DNA of 64,000 nt from Bacteroidota bacterium (GTDB lineage Bacteria > Bacteroidota > Bacteroidia > Chitinophagales > Chitinophagaceae). A program made the translations under genes and the position numbers. The notes below the pieces were generated by a model. It did not search any database. It was not told the DNA's origin and saw only the letters and a list, made by a program, of their open reading frames with translations. This document shows, in pieces, positions 53,817 to 62,655 of this stretch; the stretch's first letter is position 1, and every line of letters begins with the position of its first letter. The stretch spans positions 124,001 to 188,000 of the forward strand of contig CANGEP010000004.1 in the NCBI GenBank assembly GCA_947452905.1, read 5' to 3'.

Positions 53817-54743
53817 ATGGACCAAAAACCAAGGATCGTTTTTATGGGCACCCCCGCTTTTGCAGTGGCTTCTTTACAAGCATTAATAGAGGCTAAAATG
53901 AACGTGGTAGGTGTAGTAACAGCCCCAGATAAACCAGGGGGCAGAGGCATGCAATTGCAACAAAGTGCAGTTAAACAGTATGCATTATTAGCAGGGTTAC
54001 CCCTATTACAACCCGAGAAATTAAAGGCTCCCGAATTTATGGACGCTTTAGCTGCTTGGCAACCAGATTTACAAGTAGTAGTGGCCTTTAGAATGCTCCC
54101 AGAAAAAATATGGTCCTTCCCCCACATGGGTACTTTAAATGTTCATGGGTCACTTCTACCACAATATCGTGGTGCCGCCCCTATCAATTGGGCACTCATG
54201 AATGGAGAAAAACAAACAGGTGTTACCACTTTTAAACTGCAGCATGCTATTGATACTGGCGATATTTTATTACAAGATACCATCGATATTTCTGAACAAA
54301 TGACCGCAGGTGAATTACATGACAAGATGATGCAGGTAGGCGCAAAATTATTGATAAAAACAATTGATGGTTTAGTTGCAGGCACCCTCAATGCCATCCC
54401 TCAAAGTACTAACAACAATGACAAGCATGCACCCAAAATTTTCACTAAAGACTGTGAAATAAATTGGGAATTAGAGGTTGTTAAAATCCACAATCATATT
54501 AGAGGATTAGCCCCATTCCCAGGCGCTATCACTAAAGTAGAGGGTAAAATTGTAAAACTTTTTCATACCAGCGTTTTAAAGGATATGCCTTCAGAAGCAT
54601 TAGGAAGTTTTATAACCGATAGAAAAACCTTTGCAAAATTTGCCTGCAAAGATGGCTATTTATTGATACATGATATTCAGTGGGAAGGCAAAAAGAGAAT
54701 GCCTATAACTGATTTTTTAAGAGGATATCGTAAAAATGCTTAA
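53817..54743 (+). CDS. fmt: Methionyl-tRNA formyltransferase
   Basis: Formylates the initiator Met-tRNA with 10-formyl-THF. The 308-residue product has FMGTPAFAVASLQALIEA at the N-terminus, VVTAPDKPGGRGM, the catalytic Asn/His in LNVHGSLLPQYRGAAPINWA, the DTGDILLQ Asp segment, and a C-terminal oligonucleotide-binding domain from ~205. Length and motifs are standard. Its stop overlaps the convergent rhodanese-thioredoxin gene by 4 bp. Confidence 0.97.
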   Translation: MDQKPRIVFMGTPAFAVASLQALIEAKMNVVGVVTAPDKPGGRGMQLQQSAVKQYALLAGLPLLQPEKLKAPEFMDALAAWQPDLQVVVAFRMLPEKIWSFPHMGTLNVHGSLLPQYRGAAPINWALMNGEKQTGVTTFKLQHAIDTGDILLQDTIDISEQMTAGELHDKMMQVGAKLLIKTIDGLVAGTLNAIPQSTNNNDKHAPKIFTKDCEINWELEVVKIHNHIRGLAPFPGAITKVEGKIVKLFHTSVLKDMPSEALGSFITDRKTFAKFACKDGYLLIHDIQWEGKKRMPITDFLRGYRKNA

Positions 54744-55450
54744 TTAATTAAATTTTTAACCAACTCGTTCTCTTCTACAATTCCTTGCTTTCTCCAAACC
54801 TCTTTACCTTTTTTAAAAACAATAAAAGTAGGCAGGGATTCAAAATTAAGTTTTTTCATCACTTCCAAATCAATTCCACCATCTACGCTTAGAAAATATA
54901 ATTTTTCTCCTTGCTCTTTTCTTATTTTATCTACGGTGGGTTGCATTTTTCTACAAGGAGGACACCAATTGGCGCCAATGTCTACTAAAACTAAATCATG
55001 TGAACTAATAACTTTATCAAAATCACTCACCAACATTTGAGTTGTATTCGTATTGCCTTCTACAGGCAAATTATTTATCTTCCAATTACTCATTCCTCCT
55101 TCTAAATTAACCACCTTATACCCCTTTTCATTTAAAAAGGATTGAGCTGCTGCACTTCTACCTCCTGCCTGACAATACACATACACAGTTTGATTCTTGT
55201 TTAAATGCTGAGTCCTATTTTCAAATTCCTTGCGGTCGTTCCAGTTGGCTTGTAATGCATTTTTTATATGCCCACTAGCAAATTCAGTAGCTGTGCGAAC
55301 ATCCAAAATTTGTACTCCTGGCTTTTGAATAGCTGATTGAAATTCAGTTGCCGATAGCGTACTTGGCGTATCATTGGTATTGCTATTTTGCGCACAACCT
55401 TGTAATGCCAACAACACTAAAAAAAGGTTGGCAATAAATAATTTTTTCAT
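54740..55450 (-). CDS. Rhodanese-thioredoxin fusion lipoprotein
   Basis: A 236-residue lipoprotein (lipobox LQGC, Cys19) with two domains. Residues ~33-127 are a rhodanese with DVRTATEFASGHI and the active-site loop YCQAGGRSAAA (Cys93). Residues ~140-236 are a thioredoxin with GANWCPPCRKM (Cys163-Cys166) and the cis-Pro segment FESLPTFIVF (Pro207). It would act in the periplasm, combining persulfide transfer with disulfide reduction. Both active sites are intact. It overlaps fmt by 4 bp and is 9 bp upstream of the DPBB gene, not clearly linked to it. Confidence 0.9.
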   Translation of the reverse strand: MKKLFIANLFLVLLALQGCAQNSNTNDTPSTLSATEFQSAIQKPGVQILDVRTATEFASGHIKNALQANWNDRKEFENRTQHLNKNQTVYVYCQAGGRSAAAQSFLNEKGYKVVNLEGGMSNWKINNLPVEGNTNTTQMLVSDFDKVISSHDLVLVDIGANWCPPCRKMQPTVDKIRKEQGEKLYFLSVDGGIDLEVMKKLNFESLPTFIVFKKGKEVWRKQGIVEENELVKNLIN

Positions 55451-55459
55451 AATTAATAA

Positions 55460-56116
55460 TTAGTAGGTAACTGACACCTGAAAGGTTTTATTGGTGATGC
55501 CTAAGATAGCAGCAGCTGCATCATTTAAACGGTATTGAACAGCATTACCCACTTCAGGTAATACATTAATAACTTTAGCACAAATACTTTTTAAGTCCGA
55601 TGTAGTAACTCTAACAATGGTACCCACAGGCAATTGATTTGTTAACACATAAAATTTTTTATCCTGCCATCCACTAATACTTTTAAAAACTGCAGCTGTA
55701 CCTTCGAGTGTTTGAAAGGAGGCTGATTTTTTTTGCGCCGAAAATAGAGAGGCAAAATAGCCTTCTTCCTCTTCTTTTTTCACACCTACAAAAAATGTTT
55801 TGTGAACACTATCACTAATTCTAGCCTTCTCTTTATTTTGAGCAATTAATTGTAAAGGCGCTGCTAATGCCTGACTATCCTTGTTAGTTAACAGTTGTAA
55901 AGAATCAGTTTCAATGGTATGCTTTAATCCCCCTTTTGTAAATTGTTTGCTTCCTTTTTTATGTTTACCGGACTTTTGTTTAACTGCAGCTCTTTTCTTT
56001 TTTAAATTAACTTGAGTAGACTGCTTTTTAACTACTTTACGCTTACCCGCATAAATCTCCTGCCCACCCCAGAGGCAGTAAATCATTAATAAGAGCAGTA
56101 TTTTTTTGGTAAGCAT
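55460..56116 (-). CDS. Secreted protein with double-psi beta-barrel (RlpA-like) domain
   Basis: A 218-residue exported protein. After the signal peptide (ending IYAGKRK, ~23) comes a very basic, Lys-rich linker (VVKKQSTQVNLKKKRAAVKQ, ~26-60), then from ~135 a double-psi beta-barrel: GTAAVFKS, FYVLTNQLPVGTIVRVTT, ICAKVINVLPEVGNA, and YRLNDAAAAILGITNKTFQVSVTY minus its ends. This resembles RlpA/DPBB domains that bind or cut glycan strands, but the conserved His/Asp of lytic RlpA are not obvious, so binding is more likely than cleavage. A -7 box ends 4 nt before the ATG. Confidence 0.78.
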   Translation of the reverse strand: MLTKKILLLLMIYCLWGGQEIYAGKRKVVKKQSTQVNLKKKRAAVKQKSGKHKKGSKQFTKGGLKHTIETDSLQLLTNKDSQALAAPLQLIAQNKEKARISDSVHKTFFVGVKKEEEEGYFASLFSAQKKSASFQTLEGTAAVFKSISGWQDKKFYVLTNQLPVGTIVRVTTSDLKSICAKVINVLPEVGNAVQYRLNDAAAAILGITNKTFQVSVTY

Positions 56117-56120
56117 GCCG

Positions 56121-56128
56121 CAAAGTTA
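56121..56128 (-). promoter_or_regulatory. -7 box 4 nt upstream of the DPBB gene
   Basis: Minus-strand TAACTTTG-CGGC-ATG, identical in layout and in its 4-nt spacer to the ABC-F gene start at 44628. Confidence 0.45.
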
Positions 56129-56191
56129 CGAAAACCAACTGCTAAGAAAAAGTCAAAATAAAATATTATATTAATTTCTAATACTCAACGA

Positions 56192-57559
56192 TTAGTATTT
56201 CAATATTCTCCATTCATTAGGATAGTAATTATTGGACCTATTGGGGAGGGCTTTTATCCACCCTAAAGGTGTATTTAGGTATTTTACCAAAGTCCATCCC
56301 TTGGTATTAGGAATTTGTAAATCTGCTCTTCTTAAATATTGCAAAGCCGTCTCTAGATCCACATCAATTGAGGTATAGGGTAATTGTTTCCAATCGCTCA
56401 TCGCTAATGCATGAGAAGGAATAAAATCGACCCCTTTAAATTCACCCAAAGTAAGTCCCATCTTTTTAACATACATATTTTTAAGTAATGCCTTATAGGT
56501 TATATCAAAAAAAGAATCAAAAGCAATTAAAGATGCTTGATGCTGGATCACTGAATATTCTTCTTTTATATCAAAAAAAGAATTGAGTAATGACTTTTCT
56601 TTTTTAGTAATCATTGTTAAAGCAGCATCTGCACTAAAATAAGTTCCAGCGCTAGTGTTTATTTTTTGAAATACAGCTACAAAAAAACCTTCCCCTTTAA
56701 TTTTATCAGGGTAAAAGCGATATCCTTTCGCATTCGTTAAAGGACTTAGGGTTTCAACAATATTCCACTCGGCCGGGGTAGGAATTGAAATATTTTTTAA
56801 TGCCTTTTCTTGCACCAACATATCCATCATTTTTTCATCTTCCTCAAATGAGTATGAACAAGTTGAATAAATTAAATAGCCCCCTTCCTTTAAACAATCC
56901 AAACTGTCCTCCAATATTCTTTGTTGACGTATACTACAATGTTGAACTGCATCCAAACTCCATTCATTAATTGCTTCTTTATCTCTTCTAAAGAGCCCAC
57001 TTCCACTGCAAGGTGCATCTATCACTAAAACATCAAAAAAATGTGATAAAGCTTTAAAATGTAATGGGTCATTTTGAGTAATCACCATGTGATCGGCTCC
57101 CCATTTGGTTGCATTTTCAACTAGTATTGAATTTCGAGATTTTATAGTTTCATTTGCCACCACCAAACCTTGTGTAAAATAGTTGGCTAGCAAGGTTGAT
57201 TTTCCACCAGGTGCCGCACATAAATCTAAAACTATCTCACGTTTTGGGGAAGGAATAATATGATGTAAAATATGTTGTAAAAACATACTACTTGCTTCTT
57301 GCACATAATAGGCACCTGCATGCCATAAAGGATCCAAAACATATAATGGCCTTTTGGCAAGATAAAATCCATTTTCACACCATGGAATAGTAGTTGCTTC
57401 TTTTTGCAAAACAGGCCAAGTGATAGCTGATTTTTTTTGTGCATTAACTCTTAAAGAACTTACTTGCTGCTCCGCATTATGCACTTGCACGAAACTAGAC
57501 CGATTAAAACCGGCTATCCCTTCAAGGCTTTCTAAAAATATTTCAGGTAACAATGGCAA
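56192..57559 (-). CDS. RsmF/NOL1-NOP2-sun-like RNA cytosine-5 methyltransferase
   Basis: A 455-residue SAM-dependent m5C methyltransferase. Motifs in order are the SAM site VLDLCAAPGGKSTLLANYF, the DAPCSGSGLFRRDKEAI motif IV with a Cys, and the catalytic YSTCSYSFEEDE motif VI with the second Cys. A C-terminal ~150-residue RsmF-type (PUA-like) region follows, ending with the basic ALPNRSNNYYP. It could act on 16S rRNA as RsmF does; the exact site is inferred. The start is a TTG at 57559, as no ATG lies upstream in frame. It is 3 bp downstream of the methyltransferase gene. Confidence 0.88.
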   Translation of the reverse strand: MPLLPEIFLESLEGIAGFNRSSFVQVHNAEQQVSSLRVNAQKKSAITWPVLQKEATTIPWCENGFYLAKRPLYVLDPLWHAGAYYVQEASSMFLQHILHHIIPSPKREIVLDLCAAPGGKSTLLANYFTQGLVVANETIKSRNSILVENATKWGADHMVITQNDPLHFKALSHFFDVLVIDAPCSGSGLFRRDKEAINEWSLDAVQHCSIRQQRILEDSLDCLKEGGYLIYSTCSYSFEEDEKMMDMLVQEKALKNISIPTPAEWNIVETLSPLTNAKGYRFYPDKIKGEGFFVAVFQKINTSAGTYFSADAALTMITKKEKSLLNSFFDIKEEYSVIQHQASLIAFDSFFDITYKALLKNMYVKKMGLTLGEFKGVDFIPSHALAMSDWKQLPYTSIDVDLETALQYLRRADLQIPNTKGWTLVKYLNTPLGWIKALPNRSNNYYPNEWRILKY

Positions 57560-57562
57560 AAG

Positions 57563-58360
57563 TTAATAGCGTATTATAAAATGTTCTTTTTCTTTTTGTT
57601 CTACTCTAAAAAAAACTAATCCTATAAAAAATAAGTCAATAGTTGCCCGCACAGAAGGATGCTGTTTAATTTCCTCCCAGGCCTGCTCCATCTCTTTACT
57701 CCAATGAATATCATCAAAAATTAAAATGGAATCTACGTTAACTTTTTCGAGTAACATATTAAAATAATGAATAGTAGGTTCATATTTATGATTACCGTCT
57801 ATATAAACCAATCCAACTGAAGTGATTGATTGTAAGTATTTAGGTAATTGTTCGTCAAAGTTTCCTTCTATCACTTTTATATTAGTAAAACCTAAATCTG
57901 TAAAAGATGCTTTAGCAAGACTAGCTATGGCAGGTGCACCTTCCATGGTCACTATGGAAGCATCTTTTGCTGCAGCGGCTAAATAACAAGTAGTTATGCC
58001 TAGCGAAGTGCCCATTTCTACAATGGACTTTGGCTTAAAATAATGAACAATTTTATATAATAAATCACTATATTTTTTAGGCTTCAATGCCGACTTTGCA
58101 ATGTCTTTAACTTTTCTAGCTGGTAAATTATTTTGTCTTGAACCTGCGCCTAAATCAAGCACAACCACTTGCTCATTACTTTTTAATAAAAAATTTCTTT
58201 TTTCTTCAATTAATGTTTGCTTTAAATTAGTAGACGACTTAACCAAAACTTCTCTAATAAAAGAATACACAAATGGAGAGTGAACGCCATGGCCTTTGCC
58301 ATTAGAAGCCTTGGTGTAATAGTGTAAATATTTTTGTAATAAAGTAAGGGCTGAATACAT
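57563..58360 (-). CDS. Class I SAM-dependent O-methyltransferase-like protein
   Basis: A 265-residue cytoplasmic methyltransferase. The SAM-binding region is SIVEMGTSLGITTCYLAAAA, followed by IVTMEGAPAIASLAKASF and the VYIDGNHKYEPTIHYFN segment with an Asp/His site, as in the Methyltransf_24/CmoB-like group. The N-terminus shows KGHGVHSPFVYSFI, typical of a Bacteroidota clade. Substrate unknown. I use the ATG at 58360, 2 bp beyond the folA stop. It is the third gene in thyA-folA-methyltransferase-RsmF-like order. Confidence 0.82.
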   Translation of the reverse strand: MYSALTLLQKYLHYYTKASNGKGHGVHSPFVYSFIREVLVKSSTNLKQTLIEEKRNFLLKSNEQVVVLDLGAGSRQNNLPARKVKDIAKSALKPKKYSDLLYKIVHYFKPKSIVEMGTSLGITTCYLAAAAKDASIVTMEGAPAIASLAKASFTDLGFTNIKVIEGNFDEQLPKYLQSITSVGLVYIDGNHKYEPTIHYFNMLLEKVNVDSILIFDDIHWSKEMEQAWEEIKQHPSVRATIDLFFIGLVFFRVEQKEKEHFIIRY

Positions 58361-58362
58361 AT

Positions 58363-58854
58363 TTATTTTCTTTGCCAGCATTCAAAGTCAAACGCAAAGG
58401 CGTGTTTTTCGTCGGCCTCATTTTTATCGGCACTCTTTAACTCCCAGTCTTTATTTAAAGTAGGGAAAAAAGTATCCCCTTCTATTTGTGTATGCACTCT
58501 TGTTAACCAAATTTTATGGGCTATTGGCATGGCCATTTCGTATACTTGTCCGCCACCTATAACCATTAATTCTTTATAGGATAATTTTTGGACAAGGTCA
58601 ATAGCTTCTTGTAAACTATTCACTACCTCGGCGCCCATAATTTGTAAATCTTGCTGTTGCGTTAGTATAATATTTAAACGACCTGGCAATAATTTACGCC
58701 CCATCGATTCAAATGTTTTTCGCCCCATCAATATAGGTAATGCCCAAGTAGTATTTTTAAAAAAGCGCATATCCTTAGGTAAATGCCAAAGCAATTGGTT
58801 GTCTTTACCAATGGCATTATTTTCAGAAGCGGCTACTACAAGGGTTACAATCAT
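58363..58854 (-). CDS. folA: Dihydrofolate reductase
   Basis: NADPH-dependent reduction of dihydrofolate to tetrahydrofolate. The 163-residue product has AASENNAIGKDNQLLWHLPKDM (Met20-loop region and catalytic Asp of LPKDMRFF), the LMGRKTFESMGRKLLPGRLNII cofactor motif and VIGGGQVYEMAMP. Length is typical. It lies 10 bp after thyA: the enzyme that makes dihydrofolate is transcribed with the one that recycles it, as in many bacteria. It is followed by two methyltransferase genes. Confidence 0.97.
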   Translation of the reverse strand: MIVTLVVAASENNAIGKDNQLLWHLPKDMRFFKNTTWALPILMGRKTFESMGRKLLPGRLNIILTQQQDLQIMGAEVVNSLQEAIDLVQKLSYKELMVIGGGQVYEMAMPIAHKIWLTRVHTQIEGDTFFPTLNKDWELKSADKNEADEKHAFAFDFECWQRK

Positions 58855-58864
58855 AAATAATTTT

Positions 58865-59659
58865 TTATACTGCTACTGGCGCTTTAATACCTGGATGACA
58901 CTCATAATTTTCTAATGTAAAATCAGAAAACTGAAAGGAGAATATATCTTTCACAGCAGGATTAATTTTCATAGTAGGCAAACTAAAGGGTGTTCGAGAT
59001 AATTGTAATCTAGCTTGCTCGAAATGATTATTGTACAAATGAACATCCCCAAAACTATGTACAAAATCGCCATATTCTAAATCACAAACTTGTGCGATCA
59101 TCATTGTTAATAAAGCATAAGAAGCAATGTTAAAAGGAACACCCAAAAATACATCTGCGCTTCTTTGGTATAATTGACAACTTAGCTTACCATCAGCCAC
59201 ATAAAATTGAAACATATTGTGACAGGGCATTAAAGCCATCTTCGATAAATCACCCACATTCCAAGCACTCACAATTAAACGTCTACTATCGGGGGTAGTT
59301 TTAATTTGTTTAATTAAATCTGAAATTTGATCAATAACCACTCCGTTAGCACCTTCCCAACTTCTCCATTGTTTTCCATATACGGGACCTAAATCACCAT
59401 TGGCATCCGCCCATTCATCCCAGATACGAACCCCGTTATCTGTGAGATATTTGATATTGGTATCGCCATTTAAAAACCAGAGTAATTCGTAAATGATACT
59501 TTTTAAATGCACTTTTTTAGTAGTCACTAAAGGGAATCCTTCTTGTAAATTAAAACGCATTTGATAGCCAAAACAGCTTTTGGTTCCTGTGCCTGTACGA
59601 TCTGTTTTTTGAGTTCCCTCGTCTAAGATATGTTGTAATAAAGTAAGGTATTGTTGCAT
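58865..59659 (-). CDS. thyA: Thymidylate synthase ThyA
   Basis: Makes dTMP from dUMP with methylene-THF. The 264-residue product carries [19 protein letters not shown] at the N-terminus, the catalytic-Cys segment [11 protein letters not shown], the [20 protein letters not shown] dUMP loop, and a C-terminus ending in Val, as the enzyme requires. First gene of a four-gene operon with folA, a methyltransferase and an RsmF-like gene. The start context is TTGCAGC-ATG, like other short-leader genes here. Confidence 0.98.
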   Translation of the reverse strand: MQQYLTLLQHILDEGTQKTDRTGTGTKSCFGYQMRFNLQEGFPLVTTKKVHLKSIIYELLWFLNGDTNIKYLTDNGVRIWDEWADANGDLGPVYGKQWRSWEGANGVVIDQISDLIKQIKTTPDSRRLIVSAWNVGDLSKMALMPCHNMFQFYVADGKLSCQLYQRSADVFLGVPFNIASYALLTMMIAQVCDLEYGDFVHSFGDVHLYNNHFEQARLQLSRTPFSLPTMKINPAVKDIFSFQFSDFTLENYECHPGIKAPVAV

Positions 59660-59694
59660 GCTGCAATTTACAACCTATCGCCTTTAGTGTAAAA

Positions 59695-60885
59695 TCATTT
59701 TTTTGCTTTTCGACGGGCTAATTCCTTATTTAACATGACCAATTCCTTATTGGTTTGACCATTAACGCTAGTATTTTCTTCGGCTCTTCTCATTAAATAG
59801 GGAATTACTTCACTAATTGGGCCAAAAGGGAGGTATTTACTTGTATTATAACCAGCTGATGCCATATTGAAGGTTATATGATCCCCCATACCATATAACT
59901 GTGAAAAATGGATATGTGCATTTTGCTTCGTTATGTTATTTTCTTGCATTTGAGCCACTACATTTAAATTACTATGTTCATTATGAGAAGCTAATAACAA
60001 AGAGATAGTATCAATATTTTGTAAACAATAATTGGCAGCAGTATCAAAATCGGCATCTGTATGCTCTTTATTAATGTGAATAGGTGAATCATATCCTTTT
60101 TGTATAGCTCGCTCTCTTTCTTTTTCCATGTAGGCACCTCGCACCAATTTAGCCCCTAATAAAAATTTGCCTTCTTGGGCAATTGAATGAGAAAGCTTTA
60201 AAAAGCTGAGTCGATCTTTTCTATATAATTGATACGTATTGTAAACAACTACTTTTTCTTTGTTATAATAAGTCATTAATTCGATAGCCAAACGATCAAT
60301 TGGATCTTGAATCCAAGTTTCTTCGGCATCAATTAAAATACCAATGCCTTTTTCAGAAGCAACATCACAAATAGCAGTCATACGTTCTTTAACTCTTTGC
60401 CAGGCTGCATCTTCTGACTCACTATCATGAATTCCACTTCTTAATCTTGGTGCTTCATTTAATTGTTCTAATAATAATTGGGATGCTACTCCTGTTATTT
60501 TTACACTCACAAATGGAATATTTTTTTCGGTAGCTGCAAAATCAATGGCTTCAATTATATGCTCTGTAACACTATCAAAATTGGCTTCTCCTTCTTTTGC
60601 CTCTACTCCATAATCTAAAATTACTTGAACACCATAGGAGCCTAATTGCCTTGCTACTCTAGCAGATTCTTCTAAGGATTCTCCCCCTACAAATTGTGAA
60701 AAAACAGTATTACGTAATATTCCATTTAGCGGCAATCCCATTTTCATCAATAGAGGGGTTGCCTTAGTAGCTAATTTTACCATTAATGGATTTTGAATCA
60801 CACTAATTAAAAACTTTGCTTTTTTTAAAGCTGCCGTAGACTTGTAGGCAAATGCATTTTGGGTATTGTCAAAAGATAGATTCAT
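59695..60885 (-). CDS. Proline dehydrogenase
   Basis: FAD enzyme that oxidises proline to pyrroline-5-carboxylate. The 396-residue TIM barrel has VQVILDYGVEAKEGE, FVSVKITGVASQLLLEQL, GILIDAEETWIQDPIDRL, the YNTYQLYRKDRL segment, FLLGAKLVRGAYMEKER and a C-terminal HIHFSQLYGMGDHITFNM. I use the ATG at 60885, not 60906. It is the stand-alone (PRODH/PutB) form; no P5C dehydrogenase is adjacent. Monocistronic. Confidence 0.94.
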   Translation of the reverse strand: MNLSFDNTQNAFAYKSTAALKKAKFLISVIQNPLMVKLATKATPLLMKMGLPLNGILRNTVFSQFVGGESLEESARVARQLGSYGVQVILDYGVEAKEGEANFDSVTEHIIEAIDFAATEKNIPFVSVKITGVASQLLLEQLNEAPRLRSGIHDSESEDAAWQRVKERMTAICDVASEKGIGILIDAEETWIQDPIDRLAIELMTYYNKEKVVVYNTYQLYRKDRLSFLKLSHSIAQEGKFLLGAKLVRGAYMEKERERAIQKGYDSPIHINKEHTDADFDTAANYCLQNIDTISLLLASHNEHSNLNVVAQMQENNITKQNAHIHFSQLYGMGDHITFNMASAGYNTSKYLPFGPISEVIPYLMRRAEENTSVNGQTNKELVMLNKELARRKAKK

Positions 60886-61009
60886 GCTAACATCAGTTCG
60901 TATCACAAATATCGGTGGTAAAAAGGGATTGGCAAAGAATTCAAACTGCTTTTATTATGCATCTTTAAATAATTATCTTTAAAGCCAAATTGAACTTTAA
61001 AATTGTCAC

Positions 61010-62107
61010 ATGAAAATAATAAAAACAGAAATTTACTTGTACAAAATACCTATGGTTCCCTTTACGATTGCCACCGGTACCATGCATTTTGCGCAAAACA
61101 TATTACTAAAAGTTTTTACAGACGAGGGCATTATTGGACTTGGCGAATGTTCGGCTTTCCCTATGATTGTAGGAGAAACGCAAACTAGCTGTTATCATCA
61201 TGCCAAAGATTTTGCCCACTATTGGAAAGGGAAAAATCCACTAGAGATTTCGGCTCGCTTAGCTGAGCTTGATACCGTTATTGCGGGCAACTATACAATC
61301 AAAAGCGCCTTTGACATGGCTCTATACGATATTGCTGCAAAAGCAGCCAATCAGCCACTTTATGCTTTTTTAGGAGGTAGTCAAAAAGAAATCGAATCCG
61401 ATTTAACTATAGGCATAGATAGCCCCGAAAAAATGGCTCAGCAAGCCATTGAATTTGTAGCAAGCGGTGTTACCACTATTAAAGTAAAATTGGGCAAAGA
61501 CCCAAAAGTAGACATTGAAAGAATTGCTCAAATAAGAGCCGCCATTGGTGATAAAACAAAATTAAGAATAGATGCCAACCAAGGATGGTATCCAAAAGAT
61601 GCCCTACAAGTATTAAAGGGCTTAGCCTCTTTTGATATTGAGTTTTGCGAACAACCTATGCATAAATATTACGATGATTACCTGCCTGCTTTATGCGCAG
61701 ATTCGCCAATAGCTATTATGGCCGACGAATCCGTTTTTACACATCATGATGCAAGAAAGTTAATTCATAATAAAGCTTGTCACCTCATTAATATTAAATT
61801 TTCAAAAAGCGGAGGTATTCATGAAGCCATAAAAATTCACGATATCGCTGCGGCAAATGGTATCTCATGTATGATGGGAGGCATGTTGGAAAGCAGATTG
61901 GCGTTAAGTGCAAAAATGCATTTTGCTATGGCAAGTCCCAATATTAAATATTACGACATGGATACCTGTTTATTAGGGCATTTAGCCGACCCAGTTTTAG
62001 GGGGAGTTCAATTTACTGGCATGCACTTAAGCATTGATGAAAGCCCTGGTATTGGCGCTGAAGTGGACCCTGCTTATTTAACTAATCTCGAAAGTTGCGT
62101 AGTATAA
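61010..62107 (+). CDS. Dipeptide epimerase (enolase superfamily)
   Basis: A 365-residue enolase-superfamily enzyme of the muconate-lactonizing subgroup, most like L-Ala-D/L-Glu epimerases. The two-base catalytic Lys pair is TTIKVKLG (Lys158, Lys160) and NIKFSKSGG (Lys263); metal ligands are in RIDANQGW (Asp188), FCEQP (Glu214) and MADESVF (Asp239). The late YYDMDTCLL has the Asp-x-Asp that binds the dipeptide amino group in AEE enzymes. It would epimerise Ala-Glu-type peptides released from the cell wall. Divergent from proline dehydrogenase. Confidence 0.88.
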   Translation: MKIIKTEIYLYKIPMVPFTIATGTMHFAQNILLKVFTDEGIIGLGECSAFPMIVGETQTSCYHHAKDFAHYWKGKNPLEISARLAELDTVIAGNYTIKSAFDMALYDIAAKAANQPLYAFLGGSQKEIESDLTIGIDSPEKMAQQAIEFVASGVTTIKVKLGKDPKVDIERIAQIRAAIGDKTKLRIDANQGWYPKDALQVLKGLASFDIEFCEQPMHKYYDDYLPALCADSPIAIMADESVFTHHDARKLIHNKACHLINIKFSKSGGIHEAIKIHDIAAANGISCMMGGMLESRLALSAKMHFAMASPNIKYYDMDTCLLGHLADPVLGGVQFTGMHLSIDESPGIGAEVDPAYLTNLESCVV

Positions 62108-62122
62108 CATATTGTACCTTTG
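62095..62122 (+). promoter_or_regulatory. Promoter of the acyl-CoA thioesterase gene
   Basis: TTG (62095-62097), a 17-nt spacer and TACCTTTG (62115-62122) match the Bacteroidota -33/-7 pattern; the ATG is at 62140. The -33 element lies inside the end of the epimerase gene, so the thioesterase has its own start of transcription. Confidence 0.5.
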
Positions 62123-62139
62123 CGCTATAATTAACAATT

Positions 62140-62655
62140 ATGGAAGCCAGAAAAGCACAGGATTCTTTTACCACAATGAATGAATTGGTATTACCCAATG
62201 ACACCAATACCTTCGGAGATTTGATGGGAGGCAAACTCATGTATTGGATGGATATTGCCGCTTATTTATCTGCCTCAAAACATTGTAATTCAGCAGCAAT
62301 GACTGCTTCTGTAGATAATTTAAGCTTTAAAACGCCTATCCGACTAGGTAACGTAATTTGTATTGAGGCTATTGTAACAAGAGCTTTTACAACTTCTATG
62401 GAAGTGCACTTAAAGGTTTGGAATCAAAACATGATCTTACAAACAAGAGAATTAAGCAATGAGGCTTTTTTTACATTTGTGGCTTTAGACGAAAATAAAA
62501 AACCCAAAAAAGTTCCCGAAGTAATAGCTGAAACAGAAGAACAAATTAAATATTATGATGGTGCTTTAAGACGCAGACAATTGAGACTTATTTTATCAGG
62601 AAAAATGAAACCAGATGATGCTACAGAGCTTAAAGCATTGTTTATAAAAGACTAA
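62140..62655 (+). CDS. Acyl-CoA thioesterase, hotdog fold
   Basis: A 171-residue hotdog-fold thioesterase of the YciA/BFIT type. The active-site region is NTFGDLMGGKLMYWMDIAAYLSA, with the conserved GGKLM and catalytic Asp, and the ASVDNLSFKTPIRLGN strand. The C-terminal ~40 residues are charged and helical (RRQLRLILSGKMKPDD). It probably hydrolyses medium- to long-chain acyl-CoA. The 3' end overlaps the convergent PlsC gene by 4 bp. Confidence 0.92.
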   Translation: MEARKAQDSFTTMNELVLPNDTNTFGDLMGGKLMYWMDIAAYLSASKHCNSAAMTASVDNLSFKTPIRLGNVICIEAIVTRAFTTSMEVHLKVWNQNMILQTRELSNEAFFTFVALDENKKPKKVPEVIAETEEQIKYYDGALRRRQLRLILSGKMKPDDATELKALFIKD

